Source: Niallia taxi
Lineage (GTDB): Bacteria > Bacillota > Bacilli > Bacillales > Cytobacillaceae
Reading direction: 5' to 3'
DNA length: 64,000 bases
Assembly: GCF_032818155.1 (NCBI RefSeq)
Contig: NZ_CP102589.1
Location: 1,164,001-1,228,000, forward strand
Shown here: positions 55,023 to 63,021 of the stretch, piece by piece
Position numbering within the stretch: the stretch's first letter is position 1
Layout of the letters: each line of letters begins with the position of its first letter
Notes under the pieces: model-generated
What the model was told of the DNA's origin: nothing
The model's database searches: none
Seen by the model: the letters and a program-made list of their open reading frames with translations, nothing else
Program-made: the position numbers and the translations under genes

Positions 55023-56576
55023 ATGACAACAAGTGAAAAGCAACGACAACAACAAGCTGAATTACATAAAAAATTATGGACGATGGCAAATGATTTACGT
55101 GGTCAAATGGATGCCAGCGAGTTCAAGGACTATATTTTAGGTTTAATTTTCTATCGTTACTTATCTGAAAAAGTAGAAGCACGTGCAAAAAAATTACTAA
55201 AAGACGATAACATATCTTATTTTGAAGCATGGGAAAACGAAGAGTACCGCGAGGACTTAGCAGAGTATCTTATAGAAGAGTTAGGTTATGTAGTAGAACC
55301 TCAATTCCTGTTCTCGCGTTTCCTTGAGGAAATAGAAAAAGGGGCAAATGGCAGTTTTGATGTAGAGATGTTACAAAACGGTGTTAAAGCAATTGAATCA
55401 TCTACTTTAGGTACTGAAAGCCAAGAGGATTTCCAAAATCTTTTCGACGATATGGATTTAACTTCCTCGCGATTAGGACGTACAGTTAAGGATCGTACAA
55501 GTCTAATCAGTAAAGTAATTGTAAACATTGCAAATATTCCATTCCTACAAGATGATGTGGAAATTGATGTTTTAGGTGATGCATACGAATACATGATATC
55601 GCAATTTGCAGCAAACGCAGGAAAGAAAGCTGGCGAGTTCTATACACCACAACAAGTATCCAAAATCTTAGCGAAAATTGTAACTGCTGGAAAATCAGAA
55701 ATTCGTGATGTGTATGACGGAGCTTGTGGTTCTGGTTCGTTACTACTTCGTGTAGGTAAAGAAGCGAAAGTTCACAAATATTATGGACAAGAAAAAGTAT
55801 CAACAACGTACAACTTAGCACGTATGAATATGTTACTACATGATGTTCCATACCAACGGTTTGATATTCAAAACGCAGATACATTAGAAGAACCGTACCA
55901 TATCGACCAACGCTTTGAAGCTATTGTAGTCAATCCTCCATACTCAGCAAAATGGAGTGCAGATGATAAATTCAAAGAGGATGAACGCTTTAGTGCCTAT
56001 GCAAAATTAGCGCCAAAATCAAAAGCAGACTTTGCTTTCATTCAACATTTTATTCATCAATTAGATGATAACGGTACAATGGCAATTGTGTTACCACACG
56101 GTGTCCTTTTCCGTAGTGCAGCAGAAGCAGCAATCCGTAAGTATATTATAGAAGAAAAAAATTACTTGGATGCTGTTATTGGCTTACCAGCAAACATTTT
56201 CTACGGAACTAGCATTCCAACGTGCGTCCTTGTATTCAAAAAATGTCGTAAGCATGATGACAATGTATTATTCATTGATGCGTCCAATGAATATGAGAAA
56301 GGGAAGAACCAAAATCATTTATCAGATGAACACGTTGAAAAAATCATCACTACATTCTTCGGTCGTGAAACAATTGATAAGTATTCATACGCAGCAACAT
56401 TGGAGGAAATTAAAGAGAATGACTACAACCTAAATATTCCTCGTTACGTGGATACTTTTGAAGAAGAAGAGCCGATTGATTTACAAGCTGTAGCTCAACG
56501 TCTGAAAAAAATTGACGAAGAAATCGCAGAAGTCGATCAGGAATTAGAAAAGTACTTTGAAGAGTTAGGGGTGTAA
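55023..56576 (+). CDS. hsdM: Type I DNA methyltransferase, M subunit
   Basis: A 517-residue N6-adenine methyltransferase. The N-terminal helical domain includes LRGQMDASEFKDYILGLIFYRYLSEK, AdoMet motif I is VYDGACGSGSLLLRVGKEA near residue 237, the catalytic NPPY motif is AIVVNPPYSAKWS near 302, and FAFIQHFIHQLDDNGTMAIVLPHGVLFR follows. It pairs with HsdS to methylate the island's target sites and protect host DNA. AAGGAGG lies before ATG. 24 bases separate it from the half-S gene and four from hsdS, so the three form one operon. Confidence 0.96.
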   Translation: MTTSEKQRQQQAELHKKLWTMANDLRGQMDASEFKDYILGLIFYRYLSEKVEARAKKLLKDDNISYFEAWENEEYREDLAEYLIEELGYVVEPQFLFSRFLEEIEKGANGSFDVEMLQNGVKAIESSTLGTESQEDFQNLFDDMDLTSSRLGRTVKDRTSLISKVIVNIANIPFLQDDVEIDVLGDAYEYMISQFAANAGKKAGEFYTPQQVSKILAKIVTAGKSEIRDVYDGACGSGSLLLRVGKEAKVHKYYGQEKVSTTYNLARMNMLLHDVPYQRFDIQNADTLEEPYHIDQRFEAIVVNPPYSAKWSADDKFKEDERFSAYAKLAPKSKADFAFIQHFIHQLDDNGTMAIVLPHGVLFRSAAEAAIRKYIIEEKNYLDAVIGLPANIFYGTSIPTCVLVFKKCRKHDDNVLFIDASNEYEKGKNQNHLSDEHVEKIITTFFGRETIDKYSYAATLEEIKENDYNLNIPRYVDTFEEEEPIDLQAVAQRLKKIDEEIAEVDQELEKYFEELGV

Positions 56577-56580
56577 GGTA

Positions 56581-57798
56581 ATGAATACACCTAAGTTAAG
56601 ATTTAAAGGATTTACAGATAGTTGGCAAACAAAAAAAATAAAAGATATTGCTACTGTAAATCAAGGTTTACAGATCCCTATAAGCGAACGATTTTATGAA
56701 AATAGTGAAAATAGATTTTTTTATATTACAAATGAATTTCTAAAACCAAACTCAAAAGTTAAATATTTTATTGAAAATCCACCAAAATCCGTATTATGTA
56801 ATACAGAAGATGTACTTATGACAAGAACAGGGAATACAGGTCATGTTGTTTCGAATGTTTCAGGTGCTTTTCATAATAACTTCTTTAAAATAAATTATAA
56901 TAAGTCTCTAATTTCTCGAGATTTTTTAACGAATTATCTAAGATTAAAAAAGACTCAACATACTATCATGACGTATGCTGGACAGTCTACTATCCCTGAC
57001 TTAAACCATAGTGATTTTTATAAAATTAAAATTTCTTACCCTAATCTAAAGGAACAAGAAAAGATAGGATTGTTTGCTAATGAAATAGAACGAAAAATCA
57101 AACTTCAGCAAGAAAAAATTGAATTGCTGAAAGATCAGAAAAAAGGATATATGCAGAGAATTTTTAGTCAGGAATTGCGATTTAAAGATGAGAATGGACA
57201 ATCTTATAGTGAATGGAAAGAATATAAGTTGAAAAGCATTGGCTCTACTTTTACAGGGTTATCTGGAAAAACAAAAGAAGATTTTGGATACGGTAATCAC
57301 TCATTTATTACTTACAAAAATGTATTTAATAATTTATTCGCTTCAAAAGATGGACTTGAAAAGGTGAATGTATTAGAAAATGAAAATCAAGCATTTGTCC
57401 AAAAAGGAGATATACTATTAACCACTTCTTCAGAGACACCTCTCGAAGTTGGTATGGCTTCTATTTGGAATCATTCAATGGAAAAAGTTCATTTAAACAG
57501 TTTTTGTTTTGGATATAGGTTAAATAAGAATGAAAATATTCTAGCAGAATTCATTGCCATTTCTTTAAGAAGTGATTATATGAGGAAAAAAATTGTCTTA
57601 TTAGCACAAGGATCAACAAGATTTAATATGTCAAAAACAGAGTTAATGTTACAAACTATTATGATACCTTGTGTAGAAGAACAACTTAAAATTGTTAATT
57701 TTTATAAGTCTATGGATCAAAAATTAAATCTTGCAATACAACAGCTAGAGAGTTTGAACAGTCAGAAACAAGCCTTCATGCAACAGATGTTCATTTAA
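56581..57798 (+). CDS. hsdS: Type I specificity subunit, full length
   Basis: A 405-residue subunit with two target-recognition domains (about residues 1-155 and 205-360), each followed by a coiled-coil: GLFANEIERKIKLQQEKIELLKDQKKG (near 160-190) and the C-terminal IVNFYKSMDQKLNLAIQQLESLNSQKQAFMQ. LRFKGFTDSW and LRFKDENGQSYSEWKEYKL are the repeated entry motifs of the two halves. It gives the complex its bipartite DNA target; the sequence recognised cannot be read from the protein. AGGGGTG precedes ATG. Last gene of the island's operon, with a strong terminator. Confidence 0.94.
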   Translation: MNTPKLRFKGFTDSWQTKKIKDIATVNQGLQIPISERFYENSENRFFYITNEFLKPNSKVKYFIENPPKSVLCNTEDVLMTRTGNTGHVVSNVSGAFHNNFFKINYNKSLISRDFLTNYLRLKKTQHTIMTYAGQSTIPDLNHSDFYKIKISYPNLKEQEKIGLFANEIERKIKLQQEKIELLKDQKKGYMQRIFSQELRFKDENGQSYSEWKEYKLKSIGSTFTGLSGKTKEDFGYGNHSFITYKNVFNNLFASKDGLEKVNVLENENQAFVQKGDILLTTSSETPLEVGMASIWNHSMEKVHLNSFCFGYRLNKNENILAEFIAISLRSDYMRKKIVLLAQGSTRFNMSKTELMLQTIMIPCVEEQLKIVNFYKSMDQKLNLAIQQLESLNSQKQAFMQQMFI

Positions 57799-57803
57799 TG
57801 AAT

Positions 57804-57850
57804 ACAGCACCATCCACATATATAGTGGAGTGGTGCTGTATTTATTTTTG
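57804..57850 (+). terminator. Terminator of the hsd operon
   Basis: ACAGCACCATCCAC and GTGGAGTGGTGCTGT form a 14-base stem with one mismatch and the loop ATATATA, followed by ATTTATTTTT. Confidence 0.88.
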
Positions 57851-57923
57851 GATAAAATCCTACTCCTTAAACAGTGAGTTCTAATGATTTACCCATCCTG
57901 TATGTTAAATAAATTAAATTTCC

Positions 57924-57998
57924 GTGCCAAGTCCGTGCCAAGTTGAAATTACAATCCATTTTAAACCATTTGAATAAATGGCTTTATATCAAAGGTTT
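57924..57998 (+). repeat. Integrase arm-type repeats at the right end
   Basis: GTGCCAAG (57924), GTGCCAAGTTG with GAAATTAC (57935-57953) and ATATCAAAGGTTT (57986-57998) match the left-end set in sequence and orientation. The 57851-58047 interval holds no gene. Confidence 0.65.
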
Positions 57999-58047
57999 GG
58001 GCGACCTTTTTAAAAATCATTTCATGCCTTTTTAGGCAAAATTAATT

Positions 58048-58064
58048 AAGTTCGAAATGGAAGG
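58048..58064 (+). repeat. attR core with original sufB 3' end
   Basis: AAGTTCGAAATGGAAGG, identical to attL. The bases to its right read Gly-Ser-Ile-Gly-stop in the frame of sufB, i.e. the original chromosome end of sufB, now disconnected. This proves the direction: the island came in and supplied a replacement end. Confidence 0.92.
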
Positions 58065-58081
58065 CTCTATCGGTTAATGTC

Positions 58082-58119
58082 AAAAAAATTCGTATCTAAT
58101 ATAGATACGAATTTTTTTT
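58082..58119 (+). terminator. Original suf operon terminator, now beyond the island
   Basis: ATTCGTATCTA and TAGATACGAAT form an 11-bp stem with loop ATA, extended by A-tract and T-tract pairing, followed by TTTTTTT. It lies five bases after the old sufB stop. Confidence 0.9.
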
Positions 58120-58270
58120 ATAAAAGATTAAGTTCCTCCTGACGGTTATGTTAAGATATTGATATTGAATATATTAAAAAGGTATTATCAAAAAAACAAA
58201 ACGGCTAATAGGCCAATAGGTCTAGGAAGTTTTGCCGTTTTCGTCCATAATGTTATATAGAGGTGGTCAT

Positions 58271-59116
58271 TTGATTCATATAGGCTTAACTGGTTGGGGA
58301 GATCATGATAGTTTATATGGTTCCCATGTTTCTTCGCGAAATAAGCTGCAGGAATATGCAAGCTACTTCCCAGCGGTTGAAGTGGACTCCTCTTTTTATG
58401 CAATACAACCAGTAAAGAATGCGGAAAGATGGACAGGAACTACGCCAGATTCCTTCCAATTTGTCGTTAAGGCATATCAGGGGATGACAGGCCATCAAAG
58501 AGGAGAGCTTCCATTCGCAACACAGGAAGAAATGTTTGATGCATTCCTAGAATCTATCTCACCATATGAAGCAGCAAATAAGTTAAGTATGGTGCTTTTT
58601 CAGTTTCCTCCATGGTTTGATTGTACGAGAGCAAATGTGGATTATCTTAGGGAATGTAAGGCTAAGATGAAGGATATTCCTTGTGCCTTGGAATTTCGAC
58701 ATCAATCATGGTTTAACAATCAATTTAAGGAAAAAACACTTTCATTTATGAAAGAAGAAAACTGGATTCACAGTATTTGTGATGAGCCACAGGCAATGCC
58801 TGGCTCAATTCCAGCGATTTTGGAGCCTGTTCAAAAGGATAAGGTTCTTATCCGGTTTCATGGCAGAAATTATTATGGATGGACACAAAAAAACAATCCA
58901 AACTGGAGAGAGGTTCGTTATCTTTACAGATATAATCAGAAGGAATTGGAGGATTGGGCAGAGAATATTAAACGTTTGCACGAACAGTGTAAAAATGTCT
59001 ATGTTCTATTCAACAATAATTCTGGAGGAGACGCTGCAGATAATGCGCTGCAGTTAATGAAGATTTTAGGCATCGAATACGAAAATCTTGCTCCAAGACA
59101 ATTGGGTTTGTTTTAG
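58271..59116 (+). CDS. yunF: DUF72-family protein (YunF)
   Basis: A 281-residue TIM-barrel-like protein of the DUF72 family. IHIGLTGWGDHD at the N-terminus, VEVDSSFYAIQ near residue 40, FVVKAYQGMTGH near 74, ALEFRHQSWF near 140, RFHGRN near 195 and YVLFNNNSGGDAADNALQ near 248 are the family blocks. The enzymatic role is unknown. The TTG start has AGAGGTGG five to six bases upstream, so I prefer it to the ATG-like start 39 bases earlier. An inverted pair AAACGGC/GCCGTTT in the leader (58198-58242) may be regulatory. First gene right of the island, in the B. subtilis yun order. Confidence 0.85.
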   Translation: MIHIGLTGWGDHDSLYGSHVSSRNKLQEYASYFPAVEVDSSFYAIQPVKNAERWTGTTPDSFQFVVKAYQGMTGHQRGELPFATQEEMFDAFLESISPYEAANKLSMVLFQFPPWFDCTRANVDYLRECKAKMKDIPCALEFRHQSWFNNQFKEKTLSFMKEENWIHSICDEPQAMPGSIPAILEPVQKDKVLIRFHGRNYYGWTQKNNPNWREVRYLYRYNQKELEDWAENIKRLHEQCKNVYVLFNNNSGGDAADNALQLMKILGIEYENLAPRQLGLF

Positions 59117-59161
59117 CAATTTTGTGATCAAGAATCAATATACGACAGGCAGGCGAAATAA

Positions 59162-60514
59162 ATGGAAAACATCCATATATATCATACTAATGATTTGCAC
59201 AGTCATTTTGAAAACTGGCCTAGAATTACAGAGCTTTTCAGAAATAGAAAACAATGGCATACAGATGCAGGCGATGCGGTCTTCTTGTTTGATATTGGTG
59301 ACCATTTGGATTTATCACATCCATATACGGAGGCTACACAGGGAAGAGGCAATGCATCTTTATTAGAGACAGAGCAGTTCGATGCGGTCACAATAGGTAA
59401 TAATGAGGGCATTACACTTCCCTTTGATGCGCTTGACCATTTATATGATCATGCAACCTATGATGTCATTGTCGCAAATCTTTTTTATGCCAATGGAGCA
59501 AGGCCAGATTGGTGCATTCCTCATAAAATATATGTTACTGATCAAGGTACACGGATTGGTGTCATCGGTTTAACTGCCTATTTCCATACATTATATGAAC
59601 TGCTTGGCTGGAAGCTGTCTGTTCCTTTTCAAGCATTAAGAGAACAGCTCGCCCTGCTGCAAGGCAAAACAGACATCATTGTCGTATTGTCACATTTAGG
59701 TATCAATGACGACGAGCAGATGGCTGAAAACTTTCCAGAGGTTGATATTATTTTGGGGGCACACACCCACCATATTCTGCATCAAGGCAAGCTAATTAAA
59801 AACAGTTTGCTAGCTGCTGCAGGGAAATACGGCCAATACGCCGGACATATTGAAATACAATACGACCCAGCGACAAAAAAGGTGTTGGATAAAAGGGCCG
59901 AAGTGTATGATACAAATAAACTTCCTTTAGCAAATAAGGAAGAGGAATACATTGAAAATCTATATTTGGAAGGAAAAAAAGCACTTTCTGAGGAAGTACT
60001 CTCTCTAAATAAGCCACTTCCTAAACAAGAAATTGCACAACTATTATGTGATGCTGTTCTTACATGGTGCAATGCAGACGTATCTATTCTTAATGAAGGC
60101 TTAATCCTTGATGATTTGAACAAAGGATCGGTAAGCTTTTATGACTTATTAAGTATTTGCCCACATCCGATTAATCCTTGCACGGTTATATTGACAGGGG
60201 CAGAGCTAAAGGAAGTCCTTACAGATATGAAGCGTGATTCATGGGAGACACTTCCAGTGAAGGGTCTCGGATTTCGCGGAACATTAATGGGTAAAATGAT
60301 TTCTAAAGGAGTTCAAACCGAAGTGGAAGGCCAGATTACATCCTATCGGATAAATGGCCAAAAACTTGATCCTAAAACAAGATACACGGTGGCTATCCCT
60401 GATATGTTTACATTCGGTGATTTTTTTCCTTCCATATACCGTGCAACAGAAAAACAGTATTTTCTGCCTGAATTTATGAGAAATATATTGGCAGAAGCCT
60501 TAAAAAGGACTTGA
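59162..60514 (+). CDS. yunD: 5'-nucleotidase / cyclic-nucleotide phosphoesterase-like protein (YunD)
   Basis: A 450-residue UshA-type metallophosphoesterase without a signal peptide, thus probably cytosolic. Metal ligands are visible in IYHTNDLHSHFE near residue 10, LFDIGDHLDLS near 46, TIGNNEG near 78, VLSHLG near 180 and DIILGAHTHH near 200. The C-terminal 5'-nucleotidase domain follows (CDAVLTWCNADVSILNEG). The substrate is not known; the family splits nucleoside monophosphates, cyclic nucleotides or UDP-sugars. Located between yunF and yunC. Confidence 0.88.
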   Translation: MENIHIYHTNDLHSHFENWPRITELFRNRKQWHTDAGDAVFLFDIGDHLDLSHPYTEATQGRGNASLLETEQFDAVTIGNNEGITLPFDALDHLYDHATYDVIVANLFYANGARPDWCIPHKIYVTDQGTRIGVIGLTAYFHTLYELLGWKLSVPFQALREQLALLQGKTDIIVVLSHLGINDDEQMAENFPEVDIILGAHTHHILHQGKLIKNSLLAAAGKYGQYAGHIEIQYDPATKKVLDKRAEVYDTNKLPLANKEEEYIENLYLEGKKALSEEVLSLNKPLPKQEIAQLLCDAVLTWCNADVSILNEGLILDDLNKGSVSFYDLLSICPHPINPCTVILTGAELKEVLTDMKRDSWETLPVKGLGFRGTLMGKMISKGVQTEVEGQITSYRINGQKLDPKTRYTVAIPDMFTFGDFFPSIYRATEKQYFLPEFMRNILAEALKRT

Positions 60515-60597
60515 TAGGTTTCAAAAATTATCTATCTGCCAATACACGCCTTTATCCTTACTGAATAGTATATAGGGAAAAGAGAGGGGTGATTGTC

Positions 60598-60900
60598 ATG
60601 GTAGAAGTATATCCTATTGTGATTGAGGAGCAGACATTTATCGCTGTAAGCGTTCAGTTGCCCAAAACAAATCTGCTTGTTGTTAAGAATGATAAAGGAT
60701 ATATAATGTGTGGAGCGTTGGATGTAGGATTATTAAATGAAAAGTTGAAAGATCGAAAAGTGATTGCTGGGAGAGCTGTTGGAGTGAAGACAATCGAACA
60801 GCTGCTGGAAGCCCCACTAGAATCAGTAACTTATGAAGCTGAAAATCTCGGCATTCATAAAGGGATAATCGGTAAAGACGCTTTATTAAAGATGGTGTAA
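60598..60900 (+). CDS. yunC: DUF1805-family protein (YunC)
   Basis: A 100-residue protein of unknown function. VEVYPIVIEEQTFIAVSVQLPKTNLLVVKNDKGYIMCGALDVG is the conserved beta-rich core, followed by VIAGRAVGVKTIEQLLEAPL. The ATG at 60598 follows GAGAGGGG by about eight bases. It is in the yunD-yunC-yunB order of B. subtilis, here with an HD-GYP gene inserted before yunB. A terminator follows. Confidence 0.85.
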   Translation: MVEVYPIVIEEQTFIAVSVQLPKTNLLVVKNDKGYIMCGALDVGLLNEKLKDRKVIAGRAVGVKTIEQLLEAPLESVTYEAENLGIHKGIIGKDALLKMV

Positions 60901-60937
60901 CGTTTTCTGCAGCAAGTCTTGGCCAAGTGTGAGGCTG

Positions 60938-60972
60938 AAAAAGGATGGGAAGAGCCTTTCCCTCCTTTTTAT
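60938..60972 (+). terminator. Terminator after yunC
   Basis: AAAAAGGATGGGAA and TTTCCCTCCTTTTT pair around GAGCC with one bulge, with the T-run built into the right arm. Confidence 0.8.
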
Positions 60973-61046
60973 GATGCTAAGTAATAACGCACATATAAAA
61001 TATTTGTCACTTTTTTAAATCATGTTGAATTAGGAGCTAGTATGGA

Positions 61047-62132
61047 ATGAAATTAGTTGGAACAAAATACCTTGCAGAAGGAGCAATATTAGCTAAACCG
61101 ATACATAATGAGCGGGGCAATATTCTCGTTAACAGTGGCGTAAAGCTTGATAAGCAGCTAATACAGCGTTTGCTGCAACTTGGTATTGCCTATTTATACA
61201 TAGAAGATAAATTGACAGACGACATTTTCCCTGTTTCCGTCATCTCTGATAAGTTGAAGAGAGAAGCAATGAAAACAATCGAAGCAAGCTTCCAGGAGAT
61301 TAAGAATTCTAAAAGCACAGACAGATCCTTTATTATGGAAAAATCAGCACCTGCCTTTAAAGCGTTGATTGAAAAAGTTCTCGAGGAGCTTAAAGGGCAT
61401 CAGGAGCTATTTTCTATAATGAGCGATGTATTTCTTTATGATAATTATATTTTCTCGCATAGTTTGAATGTTACCCTTTATTCCTTAGCATTAGGTTTAG
61501 AATTGAAGCTGCCTAGAAAACAGCTGGAGGACCTTGGACTTGGAGCAATCCTGCATGATGTTGGTAAGATGGATATTCCCTTGGAGATTCTGCTAAAACC
61601 GGGGAAATTAACTTTTGAAGAATTTACTGAGATAAAAAAGCATGCAAATGCAGGCTTTGATATATTGCGCAAGGTCCATAATATGCCTTTAATTGTGGCA
61701 CATTGTGCTTATCAGCATCATGAAAGAATAAATGGATCTGGTTACCCAAGAGGAATTAACGGGGAGGAAATTCATCTTTTCGGCAGGATAATCGCCGTTG
61801 CAGATGTTTTTGATGCCATTACCTCTAATCGTGTATATAGGCAGGCCATGCTCCCGCATGAGGCCCTTGAGATTCTTTATACAGGGATAGATACACTTTT
61901 TGATGCGAAAATTGTCGAAGCATTTCGAAATGCAATCATTCTTTATCCTAACGGTGTGAGTGTGGTATTAAGCAGTGGTGAAAAAGGCATTGTTTCAAAA
62001 CAAAATAAAGGCTTCAATGAACGTCCAGTTGTCCGTATTATGGAAAGGGACGGAGAAAAAATAGAGCCTTATGACCTTGATCTTAAGGAAAGCCTTGCCA
62101 TCATGATTGTTGAATGTGAAGCAATCGGCTAG
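61047..62132 (+). CDS. HD-GYP domain protein, probable c-di-GMP phosphodiesterase
   Basis: A 361-residue protein with an N-terminal regulatory region of about 120 residues and a C-terminal HD-GYP domain. The HD pair lies in LGAILHDVGKMDIP near residue 170, the HHERINGSGYPRGI motif near 228-241 contains the GYP of the name, and the partner VADVFDAITSNRVYR is near 250. These residues hold the di/trimetal site that opens c-di-GMP to pGpG or GMP. All are present, so it should be active. TAGGAG is about ten bases before ATG. Lies between yunC and yunB; the target process (motility, biofilm, sporulation) is not shown. Confidence 0.9.
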   Translation: MKLVGTKYLAEGAILAKPIHNERGNILVNSGVKLDKQLIQRLLQLGIAYLYIEDKLTDDIFPVSVISDKLKREAMKTIEASFQEIKNSKSTDRSFIMEKSAPAFKALIEKVLEELKGHQELFSIMSDVFLYDNYIFSHSLNVTLYSLALGLELKLPRKQLEDLGLGAILHDVGKMDIPLEILLKPGKLTFEEFTEIKKHANAGFDILRKVHNMPLIVAHCAYQHHERINGSGYPRGINGEEIHLFGRIIAVADVFDAITSNRVYRQAMLPHEALEILYTGIDTLFDAKIVEAFRNAIILYPNGVSVVLSSGEKGIVSKQNKGFNERPVVRIMERDGEKIEPYDLDLKESLAIMIVECEAIG

Positions 62133-62226
62133 TTGAATAGATATAGTCAAATCATAACAAATAGGATTAGCCTTCTACATGTCCCTCTTTCAGCATATAC
62201 ATTAGCTTGGAAGGAGGGATATTTTT

Positions 62227-62973
62227 TTGCGGAAATTTTATTTTCGGCAAAGGATGCCAAAGAAAAAACCGTTGACTTTTCAGCAGGTTCTTTTGATTAC
62301 AGCTGTGTTTTTTATCTTATCCACCATATTGAGTTTTTGGATCATCAATAATGGCTTAAAGCCAACACTTTCCTATTACGCACAATCACAAACAAAAAAA
62401 CTGGCAACATTAGTTATTAATGATGCACTTAAGGATGAGAAGGAAGAGGAAGATAATAATCTAATGATAGATGGCAATAATTTTGTATTTAATACGGCAC
62501 AGGTTGTAAAAAAACAGCAGGAAATTACCAGCTTAGTACAAGAAAACATCACTAGAATGGAAAAGGGAGAAATACCTGCTGGAGCCGAGTTGTCAGATAT
62601 TGAATTAGATAAGAACTTGACGGCACAGGGGAAGGGTATTGTGTATAATGTTCCAATTGGCCAAGCAACAAATAATGCTTTGCTTGGAAATCTCGGTCCA
62701 GATGTTCCTATAAAATTTAATGTTGTAGGCAGTGTTAAATCAGATTTAAAGACAGAGATGGAAAATGTGGGCATCAATTATGTCGTGGTAAAAGCATTTG
62801 TGGAAATAAAAGTGGACATACAAATTATTATTCCCTTTGCTACAAAGCTTACGACTGTCAAACAGGATATACTTATAGCAATGGCAGGGTTTGAGGGAGA
62901 TGTACCTGAGTTTTATAATGGGAGCGGCAGCAGCAGTGTTCCTGCGCTGCAATTACCGACAGACAATAAATAA
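62227..62973 (+). CDS. yunB: Sporulation protein YunB
   Basis: A 248-residue membrane-anchored protein. A short basic start (RKFYFRQRMPKKK) is followed by a transmembrane segment (about residues 18-36, VLLITAVFFILSTILSFWII), then an extracytoplasmic region with NVPIGQATNNALLGNLGPDVPIKFNVVG, the conserved YunB block. In B. subtilis yunB is a sporulation gene of the mother-cell programme. The TTG start follows AAGGAGGG by eight bases. A 17-bp-stem terminator separates it from the convergent lytH gene. Function beyond the sporulation link is not known. Confidence 0.88.
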   Translation: MRKFYFRQRMPKKKPLTFQQVLLITAVFFILSTILSFWIINNGLKPTLSYYAQSQTKKLATLVINDALKDEKEEEDNNLMIDGNNFVFNTAQVVKKQQEITSLVQENITRMEKGEIPAGAELSDIELDKNLTAQGKGIVYNVPIGQATNNALLGNLGPDVPIKFNVVGSVKSDLKTEMENVGINYVVVKAFVEIKVDIQIIIPFATKLTTVKQDILIAMAGFEGDVPEFYNGSGSSSVPALQLPTDNK

Positions 62974-63021
62974 TGATATTGCTCACCCCAAAGCTGGGAT
63001 GAGCAATATCATTATTTTTTT
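62969..63021. terminator. Long-stem bidirectional terminator between yunB and lytH
   Basis: AATAATGATATTGCTCA and TGAGCAATATCATTATT form a perfect 17-bp stem around CCCCAAAGCTGGGA, followed by TTTTTTG. It lies between convergent genes and its left arm overlaps the yunB stop. Confidence 0.9.

Larger units (their letters stand above)
44604..58064. mobile_element. Phage-satellite-like genomic island (PICI type) in the 3' end of sufB, carrying a type I R-M system
   Basis: Bounded by a 17-base direct repeat. Contents in order: integrase, Xre repressor divergent from an excisionase-like gene, prim-pol/VapE replication protein, an iteron cluster, small genes, a ClpP-type head protease, a possible cos segment, and hsdR / half-hsdS / hsdM / hsdS. 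Size (~13.4 kb), a leftward integrase-repressor pair facing a rightward replication block, and lack of portal, major capsid and tail genes match phage-inducible chromosomal islands (family knowledge). I see no terminase gene. Induction by a helper phage is inference. Alternative: a decayed prophage reduced to replication and protease genes, or an integrative element. Confidence 0.82.

Noticed and set aside
58048..58077. Separate gene fragment or pseudogene of sufB right of the island
   Set aside because: It is only the ten last codons including stop, starting exactly at the att core, so it is the attR remnant and not an independent pseudogene.
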